A DNA stretch of 64,000 nt from Filomicrobium insigne. Its GTDB lineage: Bacteria > Pseudomonadota > Alphaproteobacteria > Rhizobiales > Hyphomicrobiaceae. The position numbers and the translations under genes are program-made. Location: positions 496,001 to 560,000 of the forward strand of contig NZ_FNJC01000003.1 in assembly GCF_900104305.1 (NCBI RefSeq). Reading direction: 5' to 3'. This document shows, in pieces, positions 35,919 to 44,768 of the stretch. Within the stretch, counting starts at the first letter, position 1. The number at the start of each line of letters is the position of its first letter. Under the pieces are notes generated by a model, which saw only the letters and a program-made list of their open reading frames with translations, had not been told where the DNA came from and made no database searches.

Positions 35919-37373
35919 ATGTCCATATTGGTCGGTTACGCTCCGGTCCTGCCCGAGATCTTGCTAGCGGTTGGCGCGATGGCGCTGCTGATGCTGGGCG
36001 CCTTCGGTCCCGACAACGAAAAATCCGGCGAGCAGATTACGTGGCTGGCCCTCTTGCTGATCGTTGCCGCAGCGGCGCTTATAGTTCTGCAACCGCCCAA
36101 GACCGAGCAACTCTTCGAGGGAGCCTTTGTCGTTGACCGCTTCAGCAGGTTTATAAAACTGCTGGTGCTGTTGGGTTCGGCCGGCGCGCTCTTGCTGTCG
36201 GTGGATTACCTGAAGAAGAAACGACTGATGAAGTTCGAGTACGCGGTGCTCGTACTTCTCTCCACGGTCGGCATGATGATGATGGTTTCCGCCAACGACC
36301 TCATCGCGCTTTACCTTGGCCTCGAATTGCAGAGCATGGCGCTCTACGTTTTGGCGTCGATGCAGCGGGAAAATCTTCGGTCAAGTGAAGCGGGTTTGAA
36401 ATATTTCGTCCTGGGCGCCCTGGCCTCCGGCATGCTGCTGTACGGCGCATCGTTGATCTACGGCTTCACAGGCTCGACGAGCTTCCCCGTCATCGCCGGA
36501 GTCGCCCAAGCCCACGATGCCGCTCAGAACGTCGGATTGATTGTGGGCCTCGTGTTTCTCCTTGTCGGTCTTGCCTTCAAGGTGTCTGCGGTTCCTTTCC
36601 ATATGTGGACGCCCGACGTGTACGAAGGGGCGCCAACGCCTGTGACAGCGTTCTTCGCGAGCGCACCGAAGATCGCAGCAATGGCGCTTTTGATGCGCTC
36701 GCTGGGCGTAGCCTTCCCCGGTCTTGAACCGCAATGGCTCCAGATCATCTGGTTTGTCGCCATCGCGTCGATGTTGCTCGGCTCGTTCGCTGCGATCGGC
36801 CAGACAAACATCAAGCGGCTGATGGCCTATTCGTCGATTGGTCATGTCGGCTTTGCGCTCGTCGGTCTTGCCGCCGGAACGCATGAGGGAGCGCAAGCCG
36901 TTCTCATTTATCTTGTGATTTACATCGTGATGACGCTGGGAACGTTCGCATGCATTCTGTCGATGCGCCGCGGCGACGAGATGATCGAAGAAATTGATCA
37001 GCTATCGGGACTGGCCCAGACAAATCTGCCCATGGCTTTTACGCTGGGCATGCTCATGTTCTCGCTCGCTGGAATCCCGCCGCTCGCCGGTTTCTTTGCC
37101 AAGCTTTACGTGTTTAGCGCCGCCGTTCAGGCAGGGCTCTTCCCGCTCGCGGTCATTGGCGTTTTGGCGAGTGTCGTAGGTGCCTACTACTATATTCGCA
37201 TTGTACTCATTATGTTCGTGAAGGACCCGGAAGAGAAATTCGCGCCGGTGTCCGGGAAGCTTGGCTTCGTAATGGCTGCGTCCTTAGTTTTCATCTTCGT
37301 ATTTGCGACGCCATTTGTCGGCGGACTTATCGTTGACGCAGCTGGTGCGGCAGCTAAATCGCTGAGATTTTGA
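35919..37373 (+). CDS. nuoN: NADH-quinone oxidoreductase subunit N
   Basis: NuoN is the proximal antiporter-like proton-pumping subunit. The 484-residue protein has LIALYLGLELQSMALYVLAS (conserved Glu), FKVSAVPFHMWTPDVYEGAP with the conserved Lys, and NIKRLMAYSSIGHVGFALVG. GIPPLAGFFAKLYVF is near the C-terminus. It ends the nuo run, and birA starts 17 bases downstream, an order common in this group. Confidence 0.97.
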   Translation: MSILVGYAPVLPEILLAVGAMALLMLGAFGPDNEKSGEQITWLALLLIVAAAALIVLQPPKTEQLFEGAFVVDRFSRFIKLLVLLGSAGALLLSVDYLKKKRLMKFEYAVLVLLSTVGMMMMVSANDLIALYLGLELQSMALYVLASMQRENLRSSEAGLKYFVLGALASGMLLYGASLIYGFTGSTSFPVIAGVAQAHDAAQNVGLIVGLVFLLVGLAFKVSAVPFHMWTPDVYEGAPTPVTAFFASAPKIAAMALLMRSLGVAFPGLEPQWLQIIWFVAIASMLLGSFAAIGQTNIKRLMAYSSIGHVGFALVGLAAGTHEGAQAVLIYLVIYIVMTLGTFACILSMRRGDEMIEEIDQLSGLAQTNLPMAFTLGMLMFSLAGIPPLAGFFAKLYVFSAAVQAGLFPLAVIGVLASVVGAYYYIRIVLIMFVKDPEEKFAPVSGKLGFVMAASLVFIFVFATPFVGGLIVDAAGAAAKSLRF

Positions 37374-37390
37374 CAAGTGCATCTGACGTA

Positions 37391-38152
37391 ATGAGTGATC
37401 ACTCTGAGTTCTTTGCTCCAGTTTTGCAGCTCGAAGAATGCGCCTCGACGAACGCCGAGGCTATGCGCCTCACCCTCGCTGGTGAGGCGGGCCCCTTTTG
37501 GGTTGCCTCCGAAAAACAAACTGGCGGACGAGGTCGGCAGGGACGTACGTGGACATCGCCGCCCGGAAATCTCAGTGCGAGCCTCCTCATCAGGCTGGCC
37601 TGCGAGCCGATAACCGCCACTCAGCTCTCCCTTGTCGCCGGCCTCGCATTGCGGGAAGCCGTCGCAGAACAACCGGGCTTTGAGCGTGTAGCAGGCAACC
37701 TCAGGCTTAAGTGGCCGAATGACTTGCTGCTTGGAACGACAAAATGTGCCGGGATATTGGTCGAGACCAGCGTGATCGAGGCGCGCCAGCTCGCTTGTGT
37801 GATTGGCTTCGGCGTTAACATTAAAGCCAGCCCCGAGGGGCTCGACCGGGCCGTGACATGCCTTTATGACCACGGGATGGTGACTGACAGCTCGGCCCTG
37901 CTTGCGAGCTTGGACGCCACGATGGGGCGGCGCATGGGGGATTGGAAATTAGGGCTTGGTTTTCCAGTCATTTGTGCGGAATGGCAGCGCTTCGCGGGGA
38001 CACCTGGCGAGGCGATCTCCGTGAATGCCTCTGGAACCCGCTTTTCAGGCCGTTACGCCGGGTTGGATCTCGACGGGGCACTTTTGCTGAAGGAAGACGG
38101 CGGGACGATTCGCCGGATTGCATTTGGCGAGATTGTGGACGCTCTTGCCTAA
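37391..38152 (+). CDS. birA: biotin--[acetyl-CoA-carboxylase] ligase
   Basis: BirA attaches biotin to the carboxyl carrier protein of acetyl-CoA carboxylase and similar enzymes. The 253-residue protein has only the ligase and C-terminal domains and lacks the N-terminal DNA-binding domain of the E. coli protein, so it should not act as repressor. Motifs are EECASTNAEAM, the adenylate-binding loop GGRGRQGRTWTSPPGN, LRLKWPNDLLLG, KCAGILVE and CVIGFGVNI. I prefer ATG 37391 over TTG 37370, which overlaps nuoN. Confidence 0.93.
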   Translation: MSDHSEFFAPVLQLEECASTNAEAMRLTLAGEAGPFWVASEKQTGGRGRQGRTWTSPPGNLSASLLIRLACEPITATQLSLVAGLALREAVAEQPGFERVAGNLRLKWPNDLLLGTTKCAGILVETSVIEARQLACVIGFGVNIKASPEGLDRAVTCLYDHGMVTDSSALLASLDATMGRRMGDWKLGLGFPVICAEWQRFAGTPGEAISVNASGTRFSGRYAGLDLDGALLLKEDGGTIRRIAFGEIVDALA

Positions 38153-38227
38153 ACCCTCCGACTACCGGGAATTTCTCGGCCGACGAAATTGCCCATCCGA
38201 CGAACTGAAAACAAAAAGAAGGCATTG

Positions 38228-39937
38228 ATGGCGCGCAAACCCGCCAATGGCGAAGACGAACTCGTATTCTTAGCCCTCGGCGGGCTGGGCGAAATCGGTA
38301 TGAACGCCTACCTGTACGGGGTCGGCGCAAAGAAGTCGCGCAAATGGCTGATGGTCGATCTGGGGATTACGTTTCCCGGAGAGGGCGAGCCGGGCGTTGA
38401 TGTGGTGCTGCCGGATCTGCGTTTCATCGAAGCGCAGCGAGATGCGCTCGCTGGGATCGTTATCACGCACGCGCACGAAGACCACATTGGTGCCGTCATA
38501 GAGCTATGGCCGAGCCTTCAGGTCCCGATTTATGCAACGCCGTTCACAGTCGGAATGTTGCGCGCAAAGTTGGCGCAGTTCGGCGGACAAATGGCCATCG
38601 AGATTAACGAGATCCCGGTCGGCGGGCGCTTTCAGGCTGGCCCCTTTGACGTTGAGTTGGTCTCCATGGCCCACTCTATTCCGGAAACCTCCGGCCTGAT
38701 TTTGCGCACATCCGTCGGCACGGCTTTGCACACGAGCGATTGGAAGATCGATCCCGAGCCTATGACGGGCGAACCAACCGATGCCGCGAAGCTCCAGGCT
38801 CTCGGAGCCGAGGGCGTCCACGCGATGATCTGCGATTCAACCAACGCCTTGCGGGAAGGGATCTCTCCTTCCGAAAGCAAGGTTGCGCGGTCGTTGACCG
38901 AAATCATCAAAAAGGCCACGCATCGCGTCGCTGTTACGACCTTCGCCTCGAATGTCGGTCGCGTCAAAGCCGTCGCCGAGGCAGCCACAGCATCCGGCCG
39001 ACAACTCGTCGTCGCGGGCCGCGCCCTGCATCGCGTGATAGAGGTCGCGAAAGAAACCGGCTATCTGCCTGAGAAGCTGCAGTATCTGGATCAGCAGGAA
39101 TTCAAATACATCGACCGCTCCGACGTCGTGTTGCTCCTGACCGGAAGCCAGGGAGAGTCCCGCGCGGCGATGGCGCGCGTAGCAGACAACGAACATCCAG
39201 ATATACAACTCTCCAAGGGCGACCTAGTGATCTTCTCGTCCCGGAACATTCCCGGAAACGAAAAGGCAGTGGGCCGCATACAAAACAAGCTCGCGCAAAT
39301 AGGTTGCGACGTGCTCACAGATAATGAAGCGCTCGTGCACGTTACGGGCCACCCACGCCGCGATGAACTCAAGCAGCTTTACAGCTGGATCAAACCGGAG
39401 GTGGCCGTGCCGATGCACGGAGAAGCACGCCATCTACGAGAGCACGCGCGCCTAGCAACCAACGCCGGCGTGCCGCAGGTTGTGAGCCCATTGAACGGCG
39501 ATATCGTTCGGCTCGCACCGCAGCCAGCCGAGATCTTAGAGAACGTCCCAACCAGCCGACTCTATCGCGATGGCCGTTTGATCATTCCCGCTGAAGAAGG
39601 TCCCGTCCGCGAGCGCCGCAAGCTTTCTGTCGTTGGAATTGTGGTGGTATCGATCGCCTTGTCCCGTCGTGGCATCATGATTGGCGAAGCCGATCTCGCG
39701 ATGGATGGCATCCCCTTCGTTACGGAGGATGGCGATGCTATGGAAGATGTTGCGCTCGATGCCGTCGATGCCACAATGGCCAGCATTCCGGTGGCAAGAC
39801 GCAAGGACCACGAGATGGTCCGTGATGCGGTTCGCCGTGCGGTACGCTCCTCTATCTATGAGGAGTGGGGAAAGAAGCCGATCGTAAAAGTATTGCTACA
39901 TGTGATCGACCAGCAGTCGGCGCCCCGCTCGAAATAA
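38228..39937 (+). CDS. rnj: ribonuclease J
   Basis: RNase J is an endonuclease and 5'-3' exonuclease for mRNA and rRNA processing. In 569 residues, the metallo-beta-lactamase domain has HAHEDHIGA at 81-89 for the two zinc ions. Later metal ligands are probably in MAHSIPET and the aspartate of ICDSTNA. The beta-CASP part has SSRNIPGNEKAV, and VHVTGHPRRDEL and VPMHGEARHL follow. ATG 38228 has an AGAAGG site; an earlier TTG is less likely. The gene follows birA by 75 bases, as often in Hyphomicrobiales, where RNase J coexists with RNase E. Confidence 0.95.
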   Translation: MARKPANGEDELVFLALGGLGEIGMNAYLYGVGAKKSRKWLMVDLGITFPGEGEPGVDVVLPDLRFIEAQRDALAGIVITHAHEDHIGAVIELWPSLQVPIYATPFTVGMLRAKLAQFGGQMAIEINEIPVGGRFQAGPFDVELVSMAHSIPETSGLILRTSVGTALHTSDWKIDPEPMTGEPTDAAKLQALGAEGVHAMICDSTNALREGISPSESKVARSLTEIIKKATHRVAVTTFASNVGRVKAVAEAATASGRQLVVAGRALHRVIEVAKETGYLPEKLQYLDQQEFKYIDRSDVVLLLTGSQGESRAAMARVADNEHPDIQLSKGDLVIFSSRNIPGNEKAVGRIQNKLAQIGCDVLTDNEALVHVTGHPRRDELKQLYSWIKPEVAVPMHGEARHLREHARLATNAGVPQVVSPLNGDIVRLAPQPAEILENVPTSRLYRDGRLIIPAEEGPVRERRKLSVVGIVVVSIALSRRGIMIGEADLAMDGIPFVTEDGDAMEDVALDAVDATMASIPVARRKDHEMVRDAVRRAVRSSIYEEWGKKPIVKVLLHVIDQQSAPRSK

Positions 39938-39969
39938 CAAGCAACTTCAGAATTCAGGAGACTTCAAGA

Positions 39970-40374
39970 ATGATCGGCCGTTTGAACCATGTGGCGATCG
40001 CTGTGCGCGATCTCGACGCGGCGGTATCCGTCTATCGCAATGCGCTAGGTGCCACTGTTTCCGAACCTACGGCCGAGCCTGACCACGGCGTAACGGTCGT
40101 CTTCGTGACACTGCCGAACACCAAGATCGAATTCTTGGAGCCGCTGGGCGAGAACTCGCCGATTGCCAAATTTCTAGAGCGCAATCCTGATGGTGGCATT
40201 CATCACGTTTGCTATGAAGTCGATGACATCATCGCTGCGCGAGACCAATTGAAAGCGCAAGGTGCGCGTGTGCTCGGTGACGGAGAGCCGAAAATTGGCG
40301 CACATGGTAAGCCGGTCTTGTTTCTGCACCCGAAAGACTTCTGCGGAACGCTGACCGAATTGGAGCAAGCGTAA
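39970..40374 (+). CDS. mce: methylmalonyl-CoA epimerase
   Basis: This enzyme interconverts the 2R and 2S forms of methylmalonyl-CoA, needed for propionyl-CoA use and the ethylmalonyl-CoA pathway. The 134-residue vicinal-oxygen-chelate protein has RLNHVAIAVRDLDAAVSVY (metal ligand His), EPDHGVTVVFV, FLEPLGENSPIAKFLERNP, HHVCYEVDDI and LTELEQ at the end. ATG 39970 follows AGGAG by 9 bases; the frame open upstream overlaps rnj and is discarded. Orthologues sit between rnj and the DUF1467 gene in many relatives. Confidence 0.94.
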   Translation: MIGRLNHVAIAVRDLDAAVSVYRNALGATVSEPTAEPDHGVTVVFVTLPNTKIEFLEPLGENSPIAKFLERNPDGGIHHVCYEVDDIIAARDQLKAQGARVLGDGEPKIGAHGKPVLFLHPKDFCGTLTELEQA

Positions 40375-40458
40375 GTCCTCGCGACAACGCCATAGGCCTC
40401 CCGCGTCGGACGCAGAGCCCGACAAGCGGCGAGCCAACGCACCTAAGGAACATGAAAA

Positions 40459-40728
40459 ATGAACTTCACCCTCGGGGCGGCATTATACTTCATTATCTGG
40501 TGGTTGACGCTGTTTGCGGTGCTTCCCTTTGGCGTCCGGAGCCAAGATGAAGAAGGGGAGATTGTGCCAGGTACGCCGGAAAGTGCTCCAGCAAGGCCGC
40601 GAATGCTGCGGACTTTCCTCATCAACACGTTGGTTGCCGCCATCGTGTTTGCGATCGTCTGGGTCGTCATTACGTATCGGCTCATCGATGTTGGAATGCC
40701 GACGGCACCGGGCGCACGTCCCAGTTGA
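40459..40728 (+). CDS. DUF1467 family membrane protein
   Basis: An 89-residue protein of the DUF1467 family, function unknown. It begins MNFTLGAALYFIIWWLTLFA and carries LPFGVRSQDEEGE, the family hallmark. Two hydrophobic helices lie near residues 5-24 and 54-73, with a charged loop between. The family is largely alphaproteobacterial and is regularly found between mce and proS, as here. A ribosome site AAGGA precedes the ATG. Confidence 0.88.
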   Translation: MNFTLGAALYFIIWWLTLFAVLPFGVRSQDEEGEIVPGTPESAPARPRMLRTFLINTLVAAIVFAIVWVVITYRLIDVGMPTAPGARPS

Positions 40729-40762
40729 ACGCTACGAACTTTGTGAACCGACGAGCAATAGA

Positions 40763-40964
40763 CAACAAAAAAGGAGCCCGGTGTAAGCCGCTGCTCCTTT
40801 CTTGGTCGGCGGCTGAACCGCCTTTCTTATTAGGACCTCCCCCTGCTACACGAACAGGGTAACTGGAGTACATTGGAGCCAAACGAGTCGGCTCTAATGG
40901 TGCTTCTTCCCCTAGACTTGGGCGCTTACCGCTCGATACATCGGCTTCGACCCTTTTTCTTGAC
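40763..40964 (-). ncRNA. candidate structured small RNA, about 200 nt
   Basis: On the minus strand, four hairpins follow each other: 40894-40876 (GAGCC/GGCTC), 40859-40841 (CCCTG/CAGGG), 40822-40808 (GGCGG/CCGCC) and 40800-40770 (AAAGGAGC/GCTCCTTT). The last is followed at once by a T-run, giving a good intrinsic terminator. A promoter-like pair (GTGACA, 17 bases, TATGTT) lies at 40999-40971, predicting a start near 40964. The RNA does not look to me like 4.5S, 6S, tmRNA or RNase P RNA. The 97-codon frame over it lacks a ribosome site. Everything here is prediction; the opposite strand could instead use the last hairpin as DUF1467 terminator. Confidence 0.4.
40764..40800 (-). terminator. intrinsic terminator of the minus-strand RNA candidate
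   Basis: An 8-bp perfect stem (40793-40800 with 40770-40777) and T-run (40772-40767 read on the minus strand). On the plus strand the same stem follows DUF1467 by about 40 bases with a poorer T-run (CCTTTCTT), so it may act in both directions. Confidence 0.6.
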
Positions 40965-40970
40965 GGCCGG

Positions 40971-40999
40971 AACATAGCTCAGCTGCGGCCGACTGTCAC
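40971..40999 (-). promoter_or_regulatory. sigma-70-like promoter candidate on the minus strand
   Basis: Read on the minus strand: GTGACA (40999-40994), spacer of 17 bases, TATGTT (40976-40971). It is placed correctly to drive the RNA candidate ending at 40763. Consensus match is moderate. Confidence 0.3.
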
Positions 41000-41286
41000 G
41001 GTGGAAAGTGCAGAATCTGCAAAGAAAATTCGAAGCCGAGAAAACGGACTTTCGTGTCGCGAAAAGCTGGGACTGAGAACAGCATATAACCCTGCAGAAC
41101 GCGGCATAAATCGCGGGCAGGATTGCAAGCTACACCAATCATGGTTATGAGCGGCACAGGTCGACGGCCGTATAGATTTGACGTTTGACGCATGGGGAGC
41201 GGGATCGTCTTCGTGCTTCCGTTGCTCCGAGCTGCCGCGATCCGCGAAACATCTGCGATCCCATCTTAGGAGACGAAACGCGCGTC

Positions 41287-42633
41287 ATGCATCTTTCCCG
41301 TTATTTCCTTCCTGTTCTGCGAGACACGCCTAAGGAAGCAGAGATCGTCTCCCACCAGCTGATGCTACGCGCGGGCATGATCAAGCAGTCCGCCGCGGGG
41401 ATCTATTCTTGGCTCCCTCTGGGGCTCAAGGTGCTCAAGAAGATTGAAGCGATTGTGCGCGAAGAACAAAACCGCGCAGGCGCTGTTGAAGTACTTATGC
41501 CGACGGTGCAATCGGCCGATCTCTGGCGCGAATCCGGGCGCTATGAGGCCTATGGGAAGGAGATGTTGCGCATCACCGATCGCCATGAGCGCGACATGCT
41601 GTATGGCCCGACTGCCGAAGAAGTGATCACCGCTATTTTTCGCGACAGCGTGAAGAGCTACCGCGACCTTCCCAAGAACCTTTACAACATCCAGTGGAAG
41701 TTCCGCGACGAGATCCGCCCCCGCTTTGGGGTGATGCGTGGTCGCGAGTTCCTTATGAAGGATGCCTATTCGTTCGATCTTACCGCGGAAGACGCGCGGC
41801 GCAGCTATCAGCGCATGTTCGTCGCTTACCTTCGCACGTTTGCCCGTATGGGACTGAAGGCAGTACCTATGGCCGCGGATACCGGCCCCATAGGCGGTGA
41901 TTTGAGCCACGAGTTCATCATTCTCGCCGATACGGGTGAGAGCCAGGTCTTCTGCCATCGCGACCTCATCGAAGGCGCAATTCCCCCAGCGGATACCGAC
42001 TTCCTGGGAGATCTGTCTCCGATCGTTGACGCCTGGACATCGCTTTACGCGGCGACCGATGAAATGCACGATGCGAAGCGCTTCGACACAGAAGTACCCG
42101 CAGAAAGCCAAGTTACGGCGCGGGGCATCGAGATCGGACACATCTTCTTCTTCGGCACGAAATACGCAGAGCCCATGGGCGCGCGTGTGCAGGGCCCGGA
42201 CGGCCAGATGGTTACGCTCCAAATGGGGTCTTATGGCATTGGCGTGTCCCGTCTCGTCGGGGCGATTATCGAAGCAAGCCACGACGACGCAGGGATCGTT
42301 TGGCCTCTGCCTGTTGCACCGTTCGAAGTCGGGCTTCTCAACCTGCGCACCGGCGACGCGGCAACGGATGCGGCATGTGCAGATCTCTACGGGAAACTGC
42401 GCAACGCCGGCATCGATGTTCTATATGACGATACCGACGAACGCGCCGGGGCGAAATTTTCCACTATGGATATCATAGGCATACCGTATCAACTGATCGT
42501 CGGGCCTAAGGGCCTCAAAACGGGCGAACTTGAGGTTAAGGTGCGTGCCGACGGCACCCGTGAGACCGTTTCGCTCGAAGCTGGCCTTGCGCGCGTCATA
42601 GATCTGGTGCAGTCCGGGCGGGTTCTCTGCTAG
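41287..42633 (+). CDS. proS: prolyl-tRNA synthetase, short bacterial type
   Basis: ProS charges tRNA(Pro). The 448-residue protein is the shortened form typical of alphaproteobacteria: the class II motifs are in [38 protein letters not shown] and [17 protein letters not shown], and the large INS editing insertion of the 570-residue E. coli enzyme is missing. The anticodon-binding domain follows ([20 protein letters not shown]). ATG 41287 is chosen because the family begins MxLSRYFLP; the upstream frame is extra. Confidence 0.96.
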   Translation: MHLSRYFLPVLRDTPKEAEIVSHQLMLRAGMIKQSAAGIYSWLPLGLKVLKKIEAIVREEQNRAGAVEVLMPTVQSADLWRESGRYEAYGKEMLRITDRHERDMLYGPTAEEVITAIFRDSVKSYRDLPKNLYNIQWKFRDEIRPRFGVMRGREFLMKDAYSFDLTAEDARRSYQRMFVAYLRTFARMGLKAVPMAADTGPIGGDLSHEFIILADTGESQVFCHRDLIEGAIPPADTDFLGDLSPIVDAWTSLYAATDEMHDAKRFDTEVPAESQVTARGIEIGHIFFFGTKYAEPMGARVQGPDGQMVTLQMGSYGIGVSRLVGAIIEASHDDAGIVWPLPVAPFEVGLLNLRTGDAATDAACADLYGKLRNAGIDVLYDDTDERAGAKFSTMDIIGIPYQLIVGPKGLKTGELEVKVRADGTRETVSLEAGLARVIDLVQSGRVLC

Positions 42634-42671
42634 GACGCAGCGGACGGACGGTAGCAACCAGAGGAAAGCGG

Positions 42672-43955
42672 ATGGCAAACGTGAAGCAGACGTCGATACC
42701 TGACACGGCTCCGTTTGCGCCCTTCGAATGGATGTTGGCTTGGCGTTATCTGCGGGCCCGCCGTAAAGAAGGCTTTATCTCCGTTATCGCGGGTTTCTCC
42801 TTTATCGGCATTATGCTCGGCGTCGCCACGCTCATCATCGTGATGGCGGTCATGAACGGCTTCCGCGAGGATCTTTTCTCAAAAATCCTCGGGTTAAACG
42901 GTCACATCGTCGTGCTGAAAACCAATGAACCGTTCACCGACTACAATGATGTGGCAGCGCGGATCGAAAGGGTGCCCGGCGTACACCATGCGCTTCCCCT
43001 GGTTGAAGGCCAGGTCATGGTCTCCTCGCCGGCGCAAGCAACCGGCGGCTTGGTCCGCGGCATAACCGAAGATGGCGTCAAAGCCCTTAAGCTCATTTCC
43101 GACAACATCCAATTCGGAACGCTTGATGGCTTTGACCAAGCCCGCGGCATCGCCATAGGCACGCGCTTGGCAAACGCGCTGGGCGTGATGCTTGGCGACT
43201 CTATAACTCTCGTATCCCCGCGTGGCGCCACCACCCCGTTCGGGACTGCGCCGCGCACCAAGGCCTACAAGATCCAGGCCGTGTTCGAGATGGGCATGTC
43301 CGAATACGACCGCACGATGATCTTCATGCCGCTCGACGAGGCGCAGAAGTACTTCTCGCGAAACGGCGCTGCCGACGTTCTCGAAGTTGTTGTCGATAAT
43401 CCCGAACGGGTTGGCGAATACGCGAATGCCATACGAGCGGCGGCCGGAGAGGGAGTGCAGGTCACAGACTGGCGGCAGCGCAATGCGTCCTTCTTCACCG
43501 TGCTCGAAGTCGAACGCAATGTCATGTTCATCATCTTGTCGCTGATCATCCTTGTCGCGGCGCTCAACATCATTTCCGGCATGATGATGCTGGTCAAAGA
43601 CAAGGGACGAGATATCGCAATCTTGCGAACGATGGGGGCCAGCCGAGGCGCAATGATGCGCGTGTTCCTGATCACCGGCGCTTCGATTGGTATCGTGGGA
43701 ACCTTCGCAGGATTGATTCTTGGCATTGTGTTCTGCGCGAACATCGAGGAGGTCCGTCAGTTCGTGGCTTGGATCACGAACACGCAGATCTTTGATCCGA
43801 GCGTCTATTACCTGACACGTTTGCCCGCCAGCATCGATGTTCATGAGACAATCTACATCGTGCTAATGGCGTTGGCGTTGTCGATCCTCGCGACGCTGTA
43901 TCCATCATGGCGAGCCTCTACGCTCGATCCCGTCGAAGCCCTTCGTTACGAGTGA
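42672..43955 (+). CDS. lolC: lipoprotein-releasing permease LolC/LolE
   Basis: This subunit of the LolCDE complex extracts lipoproteins from the inner membrane for transfer to LolA. The 427-residue protein has [20 protein letters not shown] at the start, a first helix with [20 protein letters not shown], a large periplasmic domain (about 70-275), and three C-terminal helices ([20 protein letters not shown] and following). The family motif [19 protein letters not shown] is present. As in many alphaproteobacteria, one LolC/E-type gene is paired with lolD. The ATP-binding subunit starts 11 bases downstream. Confidence 0.93.
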   Translation: MANVKQTSIPDTAPFAPFEWMLAWRYLRARRKEGFISVIAGFSFIGIMLGVATLIIVMAVMNGFREDLFSKILGLNGHIVVLKTNEPFTDYNDVAARIERVPGVHHALPLVEGQVMVSSPAQATGGLVRGITEDGVKALKLISDNIQFGTLDGFDQARGIAIGTRLANALGVMLGDSITLVSPRGATTPFGTAPRTKAYKIQAVFEMGMSEYDRTMIFMPLDEAQKYFSRNGAADVLEVVVDNPERVGEYANAIRAAAGEGVQVTDWRQRNASFFTVLEVERNVMFIILSLIILVAALNIISGMMMLVKDKGRDIAILRTMGASRGAMMRVFLITGASIGIVGTFAGLILGIVFCANIEEVRQFVAWITNTQIFDPSVYYLTRLPASIDVHETIYIVLMALALSILATLYPSWRASTLDPVEALRYE

Positions 43956-43966
43956 GGCAACCTACC

Positions 43967-44680
43967 GTGACTGAGGCACCCCGCATCCACCCCGTTCTTC
44001 AACTCGCAGATCTGCGGCGCCACTATCGTCAGGGCAACCGTGAGATCCGCGTGCTCGACGGTGCGAGTATCGAAATCTACCCCGGCCAAGCCGTCGCTCT
44101 CGTCGGTCCGTCCGGCGCGGGTAAATCGACGCTGCTACATGTCGCCGGCCTGTTGGAGACACCGGATTCAGGTCACGTCCTTATTGGAGGGCGCGACTGT
44201 TCGAAGCTTTCGGATCGTGAACGGACGCGCGTGCGCCGGCATGAGATGGGGTTCGTGTACCAGTTCCACCAACTTCTGCCAGAGTTCTCCGCGGTCGAAA
44301 ACGTCGTTATTCCGCAATTGATCCTGGGCACGTCACGGCGGCAAGCCAATCACCGCGCCAGTGAATTGCTAAGCAACATGGGGCTCGCGGAACGTCTGCA
44401 TCATAGGCCGGCGGAATTGTCGGGTGGCGAACAGCAACGCACAGCCATCTGCCGTGCGCTCGCCAATGCGCCGCGCCTGCTTCTTGCTGATGAGCCGACT
44501 GGCAACCTCGATCCGAAAACGTCGGATCATGTATTTGAATCGCTGATTGATCTGATCCGCCGCACTGGCGTTTCCGCGCTCATCGCGACGCACAATCTAC
44601 AATTGGCCGCGAGTATGGATCGTGTTGTGCGATTGGCCGACGGCCATCTCGTGGAAATGACGCCGGGTCAACTCGTCTGA
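43967..44680 (+). CDS. lolD: lipoprotein-releasing ATP-binding protein LolD
   Basis: LolD powers lipoprotein release. In 237 residues it has Walker [10 protein letters not shown], the Q-loop [17 protein letters not shown], the signature LSGGEQQR, Walker [13 protein letters not shown] and the switch histidine in IATHNLQ. I chose GTG 43967 (start reads [14 protein letters not shown]), 11 bases after lolC. An ATG at 43907 would overlap lolC by 49 bases and add unrelated residues. Downstream is a strong terminator and then the accessory block, whereas relatives usually continue with dnaE. Confidence 0.93.
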   Translation: MTEAPRIHPVLQLADLRRHYRQGNREIRVLDGASIEIYPGQAVALVGPSGAGKSTLLHVAGLLETPDSGHVLIGGRDCSKLSDRERTRVRRHEMGFVYQFHQLLPEFSAVENVVIPQLILGTSRRQANHRASELLSNMGLAERLHHRPAELSGGEQQRTAICRALANAPRLLLADEPTGNLDPKTSDHVFESLIDLIRRTGVSALIATHNLQLAASMDRVVRLADGHLVEMTPGQLV

Positions 44681-44725
44681 CCGTCAATGCGTTCGAGGGG
44701 AATGAAACTGAGAGGAATGAAACCG

Positions 44726-44754
44726 AAACGGGCAGCGAATTTCGCTGCCCGTTT
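44726..44754. terminator. bidirectional terminator between lolD and the TRAP genes
   Basis: A perfect 13-bp stem (44726-44738 with 44742-44754) with a 3-base loop ends in TTT on both strands. It sits between two convergent genes (stops at 44680 and 44769), as expected of a two-way terminator. Confidence 0.8.
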
Positions 44755-44768
44755 GCGTTTGGTGAGCG

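Larger units (their letters stand above)
40729..41286. other. 558-base region between DUF1467 and proS
   Basis: No protein gene is supported. The left half holds the minus-strand RNA candidate with its promoter and terminator. The right half (41000-41286) contains the proS upstream region; I see no T-box-like or other known leader. AGGAG at 41269-41273 is about 13 bases before the chosen proS start. Confidence 0.5.

Noticed and set aside
40682-40975. 97-codon minus-strand frame over the RNA candidate
   Set aside because: No ribosome site, runs through the terminator hairpin and into DUF1467; hairpins and terminator are better evidence for an untranslated RNA.
40970-41045. tRNA-like look of the stretch with TAGCTCAGCTG and TTCGAAG
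   Set aside because: D-arm and T-loop-like strings are present but no acceptor stem or anticodon stem of correct length can be formed.
41365-43844. Long antisense frames (305 and 316 codons) opposite proS and lolC
   Set aside because: Shadows of well-identified genes; His/Arg-rich composition typical of antisense frames.
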